Positions 41,664 to 51,072 of a DNA stretch of 64,000 nucleotides are shown here, in pieces. Origin of the DNA: Photorhabdus laumondii subsp. laumondii. Its GTDB lineage: Bacteria; Pseudomonadota; Gammaproteobacteria; Enterobacterales; Enterobacteriaceae. The stretch spans positions 682,001 through 746,000 of the forward strand of contig NZ_CP024901.1 in assembly GCF_003343245.1 (NCBI RefSeq), written 5' to 3'. The translations under genes were made by a program, and so were the position numbers. Within the stretch, counting starts at the first letter, position 1, and each line of letters starts with the position of its first letter. The notes beneath the pieces are model-generated. The model was not told the DNA's origin. It saw only the letters and a program-made list of their open reading frames with translations, and did no database searches.

Positions 41664-43516
41664 TGATTTCGTTATTACAACAAGCAGTAAACCTCAGGCT
41701 TTTGCGTTCATTGGACTTACAGTTTGCTCATGTATTGATTGAGGATAAAGATCCTGTTTTGTTGTTGGTGATGGCGCTGTTAAGCGCTGAAACCGGTACC
41801 GGCCATGTTTGCCTGCCGGTTAATCGGATAACGCCTGAATATTTTTTTGATGGGCGACATCGTGAATTTGCCGAACAGTTATGGCAGGTTGCGGGAAAAC
41901 CTGATGAGCAGAGTTTGCGGATAGCACTGGAAAATTGTGCTGCGGTTAGTGATGGATTTCAACCCACGCCTGTTGTGCTTTCCCATGATCGGCTTTATTT
42001 GCAGAGAATGTGGCAAAGTGAATGTCAGGTGGCGGCTTTTTTTTCCGGCAATCAACCAATCGATAATATTCAGGAACAGCAACTGAAAGTTGTTTTAGAT
42101 GAATTATTCATGCTATCTGAGGAAATGGTGGACTGGCAAAAAATGGCTGCGGCTGTCGCGGTGACTAGCAGAATTTCGGTTATCTCTGGCGGACCAGGAA
42201 CCGGGAAAACTACCACCGTTGCTAAGCTGTTGGCTACCTTAATTAAACTTGAACCTGATAAAAAGCGGGTTATCCAACTGGCGGCTCCGACCGGAAAGGC
42301 GGCCGCCAGATTGACCGAATCTCTTAATAGTGCGGTCAGAAAATTGCCTCTGACGGAGGAACAATTTGCATGTATGCCGGATCAGGCGCAGACGATTCAT
42401 CGCTTGCTAGGAGCGCAGCCTGATAGCCAGCGCTTGCGCTATGATCGAGATAATCCATTGAACCTTGATGTGCTGGTGGTGGATGAAGCTTCAATGGTGG
42501 ATTTACCCATGATGGCTAGGTTGATTGATGCATTGCCACCGAAAGCGAAAATTGTTCTGCTTGGTGACCGAGATCAATTGGCATCAGTGGAAGCAGGCGC
42601 GGTGTTGGGTGATATTTGCCGTTTTGCCGAACTCGGATATAGCGTAACGAGGGCGCAACAGCTAAGCAGATTGACGGGATGCCGGTTAGTTGCGGGTGAT
42701 CAGCAAAATATCCCAGAGGTTCGTGATCGTTTGTGTCTTTTACGTAAAAGTTATCGTTTTAATGTGGATTCGGGGATTGGTCAATTGGCGACGGCCGTTA
42801 ATCAGGGAAAGAGTCGACAAGCTCTCGCTATTTTGCAGCAACCGTTGAAGGATATCTGTTTTTACCCATTGTCTGACGATGAAGATTATCAGCGGTTGTT
42901 GGCAGAAACGGTATCGGGTTATTACCTTTACTTGCATCTGGTGGCAAAACAGGCACCAGTCAAAGAGATTTTAGATGAATTTAACCGCTATCGTTTGTTG
43001 TGTGCACTTAGAGAAGGGCTGTTTGGTGTCAGTGGGCTTAATGAGCGTATAGAACAGCTATTACATCGTCAGGGGCTTATTCGTCGTCCAGTCGGGACTT
43101 TCAGCCGTGGTTATGCAGGGCGGCCCATCATGATATCGCGTAACGACAGCACATTGGGCCTATTTAATGGTGATATTGGTATTATGCTCAGAGACGAAAA
43201 TCATGAACTGCGTGCTTATTTTCAACTGCCTGACGGGCAGATTAAGGGAGTCCAGCCAAGTCGTTTACCACAACATGAAACTGCGTATGTGATGACCGTA
43301 CATAAATCGCAGGGCTCAGAATTTGAACATACCGCTTTGGTATTGCCAACGCAATTTGTGCCGGTTGTCAGCCGTGAACTGGTTTATACAGCGATAACCC
43401 GTGCCAGAGAAAAACTGACTCTTTATGCACATGAAGCGGTATTGCGTCAGGCAATCCAGACACCAACTCAAAGGCGAAGCGGGTTAGCAGAGCGGCTTAG
43501 CTTACAGGTGGATTAG
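41663..43516 (+). CDS. recD: Exonuclease V (RecBCD), subunit alpha
   Basis: RecD is the 5'-3' helicase motor of RecBCD. I start at ATG 41663, overlapping the recB stop (TGATG), for 617 residues (E. coli 608); a TTG one codon upstream is also open. Motifs: SGGPGTGKTTTVAKL (Walker A), APTGKAAARLTESL, LVVDEASMVDLPMMARL (motif II), LGDRDQLASVEAGAVLGD, and VMTVHKSQGSEFEHTALVLP near the C-terminus. In E. coli argA follows directly; here about 15 kb of accessory genes intervene. Confidence 0.97.
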   Translation: MISLLQQAVNLRLLRSLDLQFAHVLIEDKDPVLLLVMALLSAETGTGHVCLPVNRITPEYFFDGRHREFAEQLWQVAGKPDEQSLRIALENCAAVSDGFQPTPVVLSHDRLYLQRMWQSECQVAAFFSGNQPIDNIQEQQLKVVLDELFMLSEEMVDWQKMAAAVAVTSRISVISGGPGTGKTTTVAKLLATLIKLEPDKKRVIQLAAPTGKAAARLTESLNSAVRKLPLTEEQFACMPDQAQTIHRLLGAQPDSQRLRYDRDNPLNLDVLVVDEASMVDLPMMARLIDALPPKAKIVLLGDRDQLASVEAGAVLGDICRFAELGYSVTRAQQLSRLTGCRLVAGDQQNIPEVRDRLCLLRKSYRFNVDSGIGQLATAVNQGKSRQALAILQQPLKDICFYPLSDDEDYQRLLAETVSGYYLYLHLVAKQAPVKEILDEFNRYRLLCALREGLFGVSGLNERIEQLLHRQGLIRRPVGTFSRGYAGRPIMISRNDSTLGLFNGDIGIMLRDENHELRAYFQLPDGQIKGVQPSRLPQHETAYVMTVHKSQGSEFEHTALVLPTQFVPVVSRELVYTAITRAREKLTLYAHEAVLRQAIQTPTQRRSGLAERLSLQVD

Positions 43517-43925
43517 TACTTATTCTGATAGACTAACTTGTGCAAAAAAATTTATATATTAACGATGTTGCCATATCTTCTCTGACATTTTTTTGATCGT
43601 TATTTGTTCTGTTGTTGGATGGGATTTTAAGCCCGACAATCAGATCATTAATCCCTTTAATGAGATTTCTGATTTGCCGTGCTGACTTCGGTAAATATCC
43701 CTTTTCAGTTTTGTAAAAAGTTCTCGATTGGGTGATTGAAAAATTCTCGTGCAGTGAATTAGAGATTACATTGACCTATGCAAGATAAAGGTATCTTAAA
43801 CCTACCTATATGCCAAATTTTGGTTAATTTCTAACTGAAATATCTTTTCTTAGTCCTTCATGTTGATTGATTGTGAGTCGTAATCGTTCAGTCAGCAATA
43901 CCGAGTAGTTTCATCGTGATGGCTA
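43517..43925. other. Left flank of the island, no gene supported
   Basis: No intact gene is seen in these 409 bases. On the minus strand a frame of about 80 codons is open from roughly 43775 to 43533, but it has no convincing start and no family I recognise. It could be a remnant of an inserted element. No attachment-site-like direct repeat shared with the right flank (58,600-58,820) was spotted by eye. Confidence 0.35.
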
Positions 43926-44052
43926 TATACCCGTCATCTTTCAAGTTGTTTCTTTGTTGGCCGCACTCACTCACCCCGGTCACATAGTTATCTATGCTCC
44001 CGGGGATTCGCTCCCTTGCCGCCGCGATGCATCTTGAAATCCATAGGCTATA
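43926..44052 (-). repeat. ERIC element, copy 4 (127 bp)
   Basis: It has the same orientation as copies 1 and 2. The right end is GGCTATA instead of GGGTATA. It lies in the region upstream of the type I secretion genes, at the left edge of the island. Confidence 0.9.
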
Positions 44053-44366
44053 TACTGATCGATATCTTAATTTCACCGATTCAAAAGATTCAAAAATAGT
44101 TGCAATGACTGAATCAAATTGCTGATGTTTATGTTTTGTTATCAATGTAAACAATAAAATTATAAATTTAATAAATTTTAATATTATTGTGTGGTTAATG
44201 TCACAGTTTGTGAATATATTAAATGAAATTTATTATTATTTGATGATATAAACGCCTAATTATATGAATTGTGATTTGTTTACTAAACGGATTGCGGATA
44301 TGTCTGGATAGCTTGCTAGGGGTGAGATGAATATCCAGATTTTTGATTTAAGGATTAAGTTGTCTG
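44053..44366 (+). promoter_or_regulatory. AT-rich upstream region of the secretion operon
   Basis: The 314 bases are AT-rich with no supported gene. The promoter of the exporter-lipoprotein-effector run should be here, because no other promoter-sized gap precedes the exporter. I cannot single out a convincing -35/-10 pair. AT-richness of this kind often marks H-NS-silenced acquired DNA (inference). Confidence 0.35.
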
Positions 44367-46517
44367 ATGCAAGATAATGAAATGAGTACTGAGTCACCCC
44401 ACTCTTCCCCGGGGCTGGACACCGGCCTGATTTGCCTGGCAATGTTGGCCAGGTTTCACAACATCGCTATATCGACTGAACAACTTTCACACGAATTTTC
44501 CACTGCCAGCCAAGGTTTTACCCTGAAAGAGCTGCTGCTGGCTGCTCGTCATTCAGGGCTGAAAGCCAGGGCTGTACACACAACACTGGCCAGACTTGAA
44601 CATACTCCCTTGCCCGCCATTGCCATTGACCGAGATGGGCAATTTTTTATTTTGGCTAAACTGGATAAAGAACAGGCTCTGATTCAGGACCCACGTTCGG
44701 CGCGCCCCGAAGTTATCAGCTTCGAGCAGCTTGAGCAGCGTTGGACAGGGCAATTGGTGCTTGTGCGTTCCAGTAACGGTCTGCCCGGAGAGACTTCTCG
44801 TTTTGACTTCACTTGGTTTATCCCGGCTATCGTCAAATACCGCAAGTTGTTGGGTGAAGTTTTGCTGGGGTCTTTTGCCTTGCAGTTGTTTGCCCTGGTG
44901 ACTCCGTTGTTCTTTCAGGTGGTCATGGACAAAGTACTGGTGCACCACGGCCTAACCACACTGGATGTGGTCGCGGCGGGATTGCTGGGCATCATGCTGT
45001 TCGAGTCGGCCCTGAGCGGTCTGCGTAGCTACGTGTTTGCCCACACGACCAGCCGTATTGATGTGCAGTTGGGATCGAATCTGTTTCGGCACTTGATTAA
45101 TCTGCCGCTGGCTTACTTCCAGGCCCGGAGAGTCGGTGATTCTGTGGCTCGTGTACGTGAACTGGAAAATATCCGTAGCTTCCTTACCGGCAACGCCATT
45201 ACCCTGATGCTCGACGTGCTTTTTTCTCTGGTGTTCATCCTTGTGATGTTCTATTACAGCGGCTGGTTGACTCTCATTGTGGTGTTATCATTGCCGCTTT
45301 ATGCACTCGTCTCGGGGTTGGTTACACCTCTCTTGCGTAAGCGATTACAGGATAGCTTCACCCGCAACGCTGAGAATCAGGCATTCCTTGTCGAAACGGT
45401 CAATGGCATTGATACCCTAAAGTCAATGGCGGTTGAACCGCAGGCCATCCGCAAGTGGGACAACCAACTGGCGGCTTATGTTGCCGCCGGTTTCAAAACA
45501 CAGACCTTATCCACTATCGCCAATGAAAGTGTTTCGCTTATCGGCAAGTTAGTGACGGTTGCCACACTCTGGCTAGGTGCCCGCCTCGTGATAGACGGGC
45601 AGCTATCGGTGGGGGAACTGATCGCATTCAATATGCTGGCCGGCCGTGTCAGCGGCCCTATCATGCGTTTGGCGCAACTGTGGACCAGCTTCCAGCAGAC
45701 CGGAGTCTCAGTGCAGCGCCTGGGAGATATCCTCAATTCCCGTACGGAATTGTCTCAGGCTACACGTAGCACAGTACCGCCGCTCAAGGGGCAGGTAGAG
45801 TTCGAACAGGTGCATTTTCGTTATCGGGCTGATGGTTCTGAGGTGCTGCGCGGCGTCAATCTGGTCATTGGCGCGGGAGAAATCATTGGTGTGGTGGGCC
45901 GCTCCGGTTCCGGCAAAAGCACTCTGACCCGCTTGTTGCAGCGGCTCTATGTTCCGGAGCGCGGACGGGTCATGGTCGATGGCATGGACTTGGCATTGGC
46001 TGATGTGTCCTCGCTGCGCCGGCAGATCGGCGTGGTGTTGCAGGACAATATGCTATTCAACCGCAGCATTCGCGAAAACATTGCCTTGAGCGATCCGGGT
46101 GCGCCGCTCGAAGTGGTCATGCACGCCGCCCGCATGGCTGGAGCTCATGAATTCATCCTTGAACTGCCCGAAGGTTACGACACCATTGTGGGAGAACACG
46201 GCGCGTCACTTTCAGGCGGTCAACGGCAACGGGTAGCCATTGCCCGCGCCTTGATCGGCAATCCTCGCATTTTGATTTTCGACGAAGCGACCAGTGCGCT
46301 GGACTACGAGTCTGAGCGGGTGGTTCAGCAGAACATGCAAAGCATTTGCAAGGGGCGCACGGTCATCATTATCGCTCATCGGTTGTCCGCTGTACGCGAC
46401 GCGCACCGTATCCTTGTAATGGATCGCGGGCAGATCGTTGAACAGGGCGCCCACGCCGAGTTACTGGCACGTCAGGACGGCCACTATTCACGACTGCATC
46501 GAATGCAGCAGGGATGA
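44367..46517 (+). CDS. Type I secretion ABC exporter, HlyB/RtxB type
   Basis: This 716-residue inner-membrane ATPase drives one-step export with a HlyD-type adaptor and an outer-membrane TolC. The N-terminal C39-like domain (residues ~15-135; LICLAMLARFHNI, then GQFFILAKLD) lacks the catalytic cysteine of peptidase exporters, the form that binds unfolded RTX substrates without cutting a leader. A six-helix membrane domain follows (~155-450). The ABC domain has GRSGSGKS (511-518), LSGGQRQR (615-622), ILIFDEATSALD and the AHRLS switch. The first ATG gives MQDNEMSTES; ATG 44382 is an alternative. No tolC gene is nearby, so the chromosomal TolC is presumably used. It is GC-richer than the lipoprotein genes downstream. 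Confidence 0.95.
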   Translation: MQDNEMSTESPHSSPGLDTGLICLAMLARFHNIAISTEQLSHEFSTASQGFTLKELLLAARHSGLKARAVHTTLARLEHTPLPAIAIDRDGQFFILAKLDKEQALIQDPRSARPEVISFEQLEQRWTGQLVLVRSSNGLPGETSRFDFTWFIPAIVKYRKLLGEVLLGSFALQLFALVTPLFFQVVMDKVLVHHGLTTLDVVAAGLLGIMLFESALSGLRSYVFAHTTSRIDVQLGSNLFRHLINLPLAYFQARRVGDSVARVRELENIRSFLTGNAITLMLDVLFSLVFILVMFYYSGWLTLIVVLSLPLYALVSGLVTPLLRKRLQDSFTRNAENQAFLVETVNGIDTLKSMAVEPQAIRKWDNQLAAYVAAGFKTQTLSTIANESVSLIGKLVTVATLWLGARLVIDGQLSVGELIAFNMLAGRVSGPIMRLAQLWTSFQQTGVSVQRLGDILNSRTELSQATRSTVPPLKGQVEFEQVHFRYRADGSEVLRGVNLVIGAGEIIGVVGRSGSGKSTLTRLLQRLYVPERGRVMVDGMDLALADVSSLRRQIGVVLQDNMLFNRSIRENIALSDPGAPLEVVMHAARMAGAHEFILELPEGYDTIVGEHGASLSGGQRQRVAIARALIGNPRILIFDEATSALDYESERVVQQNMQSICKGRTVIIIAHRLSAVRDAHRILVMDRGQIVEQGAHAELLARQDGHYSRLHRMQQG

Positions 46518-46562
46518 CAGGCCTCCATTTCTGGAAAGTACGATCAAAACGGCTAATCACGC

Positions 46563-46600
46563 AATCAATGGTTAATAACATAATCAATGGTTAATAACAC
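46563..46600 (+). repeat. 19-bp tandem direct repeat between exporter and adaptor genes
   Basis: AATCAATGGTTAATAACAT is followed directly by AATCAATGGTTAATAACAC in the 141-base gap between the exporter and adaptor genes. It may be a regulator site or simple slippage; nothing further can be said. Confidence 0.6.
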
Positions 46601-46658
46601 CATCAGAGGCAGATGTGACCAAGATAAACATACTCCGATTCAAGGAAAATAATTTCAA

Positions 46659-48074
46659 ATGAGCGCTACCCTTTCCTTATTGCAGCGTTATCGTCACGCG
46701 TGGCGTGAGTCTTGGCACCAACGTAAAAACATGGACGTGTCGCCGCGACTGGCTCATGAATTACAGTTTTTACCGACGGCTTTGGAGTTGCAGGAAACAC
46801 CGGTTCACCCAGCACCGAGAATTTTCACCTGGACCATTCTGGGTTTTGCTGTATTGGCGTTGCTCTGGGCCTACATCGGCAAAATCGAGGTAGTGGCTAT
46901 CGCCCCGGGAAAGGTCGTTCCCAATGGCAAGACCAAGTTGATTCAATCCAGTGAAACGGCGGTGGTCAGAGCGATCCACGTCAATGACGGCCAGTCGGTG
47001 AAAGTTGGCGAGTTGTTGGTTGAGCTCGACCCGACGGCGGCGAGCGCCGATGTCAGCCGGATCCAGAGCGAGCTGCTGGCTGCTCGTATCGACAGTGCGC
47101 GGAGTGCCGCCATGCTCGACGCGATCAATCAACAAAAGTCGCCGGCGTCGCTGGTAGGAACGATTGACAACGCCAACCCTGAGCAGGTACTCAGTGCCCA
47201 ACGCTGGCTTCAAGGACAATATCAGGAATACCGCAGCAACCTGGAGTTGGTGGATGCAGAAATCCTCCAACGCAGCGCCGAAATCCAGTCAGCCCAGGCC
47301 CAGGTGGCTAGTCTGCGAAAAACGCTGCCGATTGCGACACGATTGGCCGAGGATTACCAACGGTTATTGAAGAAACAGTATGTGTCGCGGCATGAATATC
47401 TGGAAAAAGAGCAGACGCGACTGGATCTGCAACGTCAGTTAAGCGTACAGCAGGCCAGTGTCTTGCAGCACGCCGCCGCTCAGGACGAGGCGCGACGTCG
47501 GCGTGAGGCTGTTGTTGCGCAAAATCGCCGCGCCATGCTCGACCTGCAACAGGAAGCCAACAAAAAGGTAGCGACCCTGGTTCAGGAGCTGGCGAAGGCC
47601 CGTTATCAGGAAACTTTGACCAGCCTCAAAGCCCCGGTGGCCGGCACAGTTCAACAACTCGCTATCCATACTGTCGGTGGTGTGGTGACACCTGCTCAGC
47701 CGCTGATGGTCATCGTCCCCGCAGACCAATCGGTAGAAGTGGAGGCTAGGCTGGAAAACAAGGATGTGGGTTTTGTCCATGTTGGTCAACCGGTCACCGT
47801 CAAAGTGGAAACTTTTACTTTTACCAAGTACGGCACCGTTGACGGCGAAGTGCTCAACGTGTCGAACGACGCCATCGAGGACGAAAAGCATGGGCTCATC
47901 TATAGCAGCCGCATTCGTTTGAAGTCTGATCACGTGATGGTCAATGGTCAGCGAGTCCCACTGTCTCCGGGCATGTCGATCACGGCAGAAATAAAAACTG
48001 ATCAACGTCGCGTGATCGATTACTTCTTGAGCCCATTGCAGCAACATATAGATGAAAGTCTGAGAGAACGGTAG
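46659..48074 (+). CDS. Type I secretion periplasmic adaptor, HlyD family
   Basis: This 471-residue membrane-fusion protein links the ABC exporter to TolC. A short cytoplasmic N-terminus is followed by one membrane helix (ILGFAVLALLWAYIG, ~residues 60-75). Next come a lipoyl-like half with the APGKVVPNGKTKLIQ block, a long Gln/Ala-rich coiled-coil hairpin (~150-320), the second lipoyl half (LKAPVAGTVQQLAIHTVGGV) and a C-terminal beta-barrel with MSITAEIKTDQRRVIDYFLS, typical of HlyD relatives. It follows the exporter on the same strand. Its base composition is like the exporter and unlike the lipoprotein genes that follow. Confidence 0.95.
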   Translation: MSATLSLLQRYRHAWRESWHQRKNMDVSPRLAHELQFLPTALELQETPVHPAPRIFTWTILGFAVLALLWAYIGKIEVVAIAPGKVVPNGKTKLIQSSETAVVRAIHVNDGQSVKVGELLVELDPTAASADVSRIQSELLAARIDSARSAAMLDAINQQKSPASLVGTIDNANPEQVLSAQRWLQGQYQEYRSNLELVDAEILQRSAEIQSAQAQVASLRKTLPIATRLAEDYQRLLKKQYVSRHEYLEKEQTRLDLQRQLSVQQASVLQHAAAQDEARRRREAVVAQNRRAMLDLQQEANKKVATLVQELAKARYQETLTSLKAPVAGTVQQLAIHTVGGVVTPAQPLMVIVPADQSVEVEARLENKDVGFVHVGQPVTVKVETFTFTKYGTVDGEVLNVSNDAIEDEKHGLIYSSRIRLKSDHVMVNGQRVPLSPGMSITAEIKTDQRRVIDYFLSPLQQHIDESLRER

Positions 48075-48183
48075 GTTGTGAGGGCAGCTCTGTGAACTCG
48101 GCTCGCCATACTCACCGTTTTCCGGGTTTGAGATAAATGACCGTTAATGTTTTTCGCCGCCTTACTTTATTTGGAGTGATGAA

Positions 48184-48705
48184 ATGAAAGTATTACGTAT
48201 ACATGAAAGGTTTAAAAACTGGCGCAATATGATTATTTTCATGAGCTGTACATTATTAATGGCCTGCTCTAAGTTCATTGATATATACAAACCGATTGAC
48301 GTATCGAAGTCTGGTCAATCAGTCAAAATTGATTTTGAAATTAGCAAGGAAGGCAATTATCAGTTTGTCCTGCTGTTTGAAACTGGGGAGGGTCATGATG
48401 AAATGGCAAGGCGGTTTAAGTTGTTTGGGAGAGCTGATAAAGATGGAGTAATAATCCCTGTTTCACTCTATATCGTTAAAGATGGCAAGATTTTTTTTGA
48501 TAAGAAAATAAACGCTTCAGGGTCCGAAGGAGGGCGTGTCTTCAATTACGAAGAGAGAAGTATAAATACGGCTGTGAGAGAAATTAAAACATTTTCATTA
48601 CCTCCCGGACGCTACTCTGCGGTAATTACCACCCTGGAGGATGTCCCTGCTTTTAATGGTATTGAGAGTTTTGTTGAATTCAACCATTACGATCCGAAGA
48701 TTTGA
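48184..48705 (+). CDS. Tandem lipoprotein 1 of 7
   Basis: The 173-residue precursor has a long basic N-region (MKVLRIHERFKNWRN), a hydrophobic stretch and the lipobox LMAC with Cys28. Ser at +2 predicts sorting to the outer membrane by Lol. The mature part is about 145 residues. A conserved first strand region is IDVSKSGQSVKIDFEISKEG. A centre varies between copies (~residues 60-110). The tail PPGRYSAVITTLEDVPAFN is nearly invariant. I do not know its function. From memory it may be of the DUF5625 kind (unverified). TTTGGAGTGATGAA precedes the ATG. Its centre is almost the same as that of copy 6. Confidence 0.85.
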   Translation: MKVLRIHERFKNWRNMIIFMSCTLLMACSKFIDIYKPIDVSKSGQSVKIDFEISKEGNYQFVLLFETGEGHDEMARRFKLFGRADKDGVIIPVSLYIVKDGKIFFDKKINASGSEGGRVFNYEERSINTAVREIKTFSLPPGRYSAVITTLEDVPAFNGIESFVEFNHYDPKI

Positions 48706-48753
48706 AATGGTATCAGTATAAACAAAGAAGATATAAAAATTTGGAGTGACGTG

Positions 48754-49275
48754 ATGAAAATATTACAGGTAAACGAGAGATTCAAAAACTGGCGCAACAT
48801 TATTATTTTTATGAGCTGCGCCTTATTAATGGCCTGCTCTAAGTTCATTGATATATACAGACCAATTGACGTATCGAAGTCTGGTCAATCAGTCAAAATT
48901 GATTTTGAAATCAGCAAGGAAGGCAATTATCAGTTTGTCCTGCTGTTTGCTACTACGGATGATTACGATGAAATGGCAAGGAGGTTTGAGTTGTTTGGGA
49001 GAGTTTATAAAAACGGAGTAATAACCCCCGTTTCACTCCATATCGTTAAAGATGGCAAGATTTTTTTTGACAAGAAAATAAACGCTGCGGGATCCGAAGG
49101 AGGGCGTGCCGTCAATTACGAAGAGAGAAGGATAAATACGGCTGTGCGAGAAATTAAAACATTTTCATTACCTCCCGGACGCTACTCTGCGGTAATTACC
49201 ACCCTGGAGGATGTCCCTGTTTTTAATAGTATTGAGAGTTTTGTTGAATTCAATCATTACGATCCGAAGATTTAA
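48754..49275 (+). CDS. Tandem lipoprotein 2 of 7
   Basis: It has 173 residues counted from ATG 48754; a GTG one codon upstream is open, but all siblings start MK. Lipobox LMAC, Cys28. It differs from copy 1 mainly in residues 58-75 (ATTDDYDEMARRFELFGRVY) and in the GRAVNYEERR segment. The C-terminus FVEFNHYDPKI is the same as copy 1. It is AT-rich like its siblings, and its start lies 570 bases after that of copy 1. Confidence 0.85.
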   Translation: MKILQVNERFKNWRNIIIFMSCALLMACSKFIDIYRPIDVSKSGQSVKIDFEISKEGNYQFVLLFATTDDYDEMARRFELFGRVYKNGVITPVSLHIVKDGKIFFDKKINAAGSEGGRAVNYEERRINTAVREIKTFSLPPGRYSAVITTLEDVPVFNSIESFVEFNHYDPKI

Positions 49276-49333
49276 GAAGATTTAAAATGGTATCAGTATA
49301 AACAAAGGAAATATCAAAATTTGGAGTGATGAA

Positions 49334-49855
49334 ATGAAAATATTACGTATATATGAAAGGTTTAAAAATTGGCGAAATATTATTATTTTTATGAGCTGTA
49401 CATTATTAATGGCCTGCTCTAAGCCCATTGATATATACAAACCGATTGACGTATCGAAGTCTGGTCAATCAGTCAAAATTGATTTTGAAATCAGCAAGAC
49501 TGGAAATTATCAGTTTGTCCTGCTGTTTGCTACAGGGGATGATCATGATGAAATGGAAAGGCGATTTAAGTTGTTCGGGAGTATTTATGATGACGGAGTA
49601 ACAATCCCTGTTTCACTTTATCTGGTTAGAAATGATAAGGTTTTTTTTGATGAAAAAATAAACTCAGGGGGATACGACGGGGGGCAGTCTTTCTATTACG
49701 AAGAGAGAAGGGTAAATACGGCTGTGCGAGAAATTAAGACATTTTCGTTATCCCCCGGACGTTACTCTGCGGTCATTACCACTCTGGAGGATGTCCCTGC
49801 TTTTAATGGCATTGAGAGTTTTGTCGAGTTCGCCTATTACAATCCGAAAATTTAA
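49334..49855 (+). CDS. Tandem lipoprotein 3 of 7
   Basis: It has 173 residues, lipobox LMAC. The mature N-terminus is CSKPIDIYKPID. The central part (GSIYDDGVTIPVSLYLVRND, then NSGGYDGGQSFYYEERR) departs from copies 1 and 2, while the tail is conserved and ends FVEFAYYNPKI, as in copy 4. The unit length to the next start is 580 bases. The downstream spacer (AAGAAGATTTAAAATGG) is shared with copies 2 and 4. Confidence 0.85.
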   Translation: MKILRIYERFKNWRNIIIFMSCTLLMACSKPIDIYKPIDVSKSGQSVKIDFEISKTGNYQFVLLFATGDDHDEMERRFKLFGSIYDDGVTIPVSLYLVRNDKVFFDEKINSGGYDGGQSFYYEERRVNTAVREIKTFSLSPGRYSAVITTLEDVPAFNGIESFVEFAYYNPKI

Positions 49856-49913
49856 GAAGATTTAAAATGGTATCAGTATAAACAAAGGAAATATAAAAAT
49901 TTGGAGTGAAGAA

Positions 49914-50444
49914 ATGAAATTGTTACGTATATATGAAAGGTTTAAAAATTGGCGAAATATTATTATTTTTATGAGTTGTATCTGGTTAGTAGCATGCTCT
50001 AATTACATTGATGCTATACGCAAGCCGATTGATGTGTCGCATTCGGGACAATCGGTTGAGATTAATTTTGAACTCAGCAAGCGCAAGGCTGGAAATTATC
50101 AATTTGCTCTGCTGTTTGCTACTGGGGGTGATTATAATGAAATAGACAGGCGATCTAAGATATTTGGGAGTGTTGATAAGGATGGGATTGCTATTCCCGT
50201 TTCTCTTCGTCTGGTTAAAGACGGAAAGGTTTTTTTTGACAAGAAGGTAAATGCGGTAAGGCTCGATGGGTGGCAAGCCTTCTATTACGAAAAGAGATTA
50301 ATAAATACGACTGTGCGCGATATTAAAACACTTGAATTGCTCCCCGGACGTTACTCTGCGGTCATTACCACTCTGGAGGATGTTCCTGCCTTTAATGACA
50401 TCGAGAGTTTTGTCGAGTTCGCCTATTACAATCCGAAAATTTAA
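49914..50444 (+). CDS. Tandem lipoprotein 4 of 7 (most divergent)
   Basis: It has 176 residues, lipobox LVAC. It differs from the rest by small insertions (DAIRKPID after the lipobox and SKRKAGNYQF) and by many substitutions in the centre (RRSKIFGSVDKDGIAIPVSL, NAVRLDGWQAFYYEKR). The signal region and the PGRYSAVITTLEDVPAFN tail remain. If the array diversifies to meet different partners, this copy and copy 5 are the outliers. Confidence 0.85.
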   Translation: MKLLRIYERFKNWRNIIIFMSCIWLVACSNYIDAIRKPIDVSHSGQSVEINFELSKRKAGNYQFALLFATGGDYNEIDRRSKIFGSVDKDGIAIPVSLRLVKDGKVFFDKKVNAVRLDGWQAFYYEKRLINTTVRDIKTLELLPGRYSAVITTLEDVPAFNDIESFVEFAYYNPKI

Positions 50445-50502
50445 GAAGATTTAAAATGGTATCAGTATAAACAAAGGAAATATCAAAATTTGGAGTGACG
50501 AA

Positions 50503-51024
50503 ATGAAAGTATTACAGGTATACGAAAGGTTTAAAAATTGGCAAAACATTATTATTTTTATGAGTTGCACTTTATTAATAGCATGTTCTGAGCCCATTAA
50601 TATATACAGACCGATTGAGGTGTCGCATTCTGATCAGTCAGTCAAGATTGATTTTGAAATCAGCAAGAAGGGAGATTATCAGTTTGCCCTGCTGTTTGCT
50701 ACTGGGCGTGGTTTTGGTGAAATGCAAAGGAGGGATAAGTTGTTCGGAAGTATTGATAAGGACGGGGTTGCCATCCCCGTTTCACTTCGTGTGGTTAAAG
50801 ACGGTAAGGTTTTTTTTGACGAGAAAATAAACGCTGTGGGAAGTGGTTGGGGGCGTACCTTCTATTACGAAGAGAGAAGGGTAAATACGACTGTGCGAGA
50901 AATTAAAACACTTTCGTTACCCTCCGGGCATTACTCTGCGGTCATTACCACTCTGGAGGATGTCCCAGCCTTTAATGACATTCAGAGTTTTGTACAACTC
51001 ATATATTTTAATCCGAAGATTTGA
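50503..51024 (+). CDS. Tandem lipoprotein 5 of 7
   Basis: It has 173 residues, lipobox LIAC. The mature start is CSEPINIYRPIEVSHSDQS. The centre (ATGRGFGEMQRRDKLFGSID) and the altered tail SLPSGHYSAV and FVQLIYFNPKI set it apart. It shares VSHS with copy 4, suggesting these two form a subgroup. Confidence 0.85.
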   Translation: MKVLQVYERFKNWQNIIIFMSCTLLIACSEPINIYRPIEVSHSDQSVKIDFEISKKGDYQFALLFATGRGFGEMQRRDKLFGSIDKDGVAIPVSLRVVKDGKVFFDEKINAVGSGWGRTFYYEERRVNTTVREIKTLSLPSGHYSAVITTLEDVPAFNDIQSFVQLIYFNPKI

Positions 51025-51072
51025 AATGATATCAGTATAAACAAAGGAAATATAAAAATTTGGAGTGAAGAA

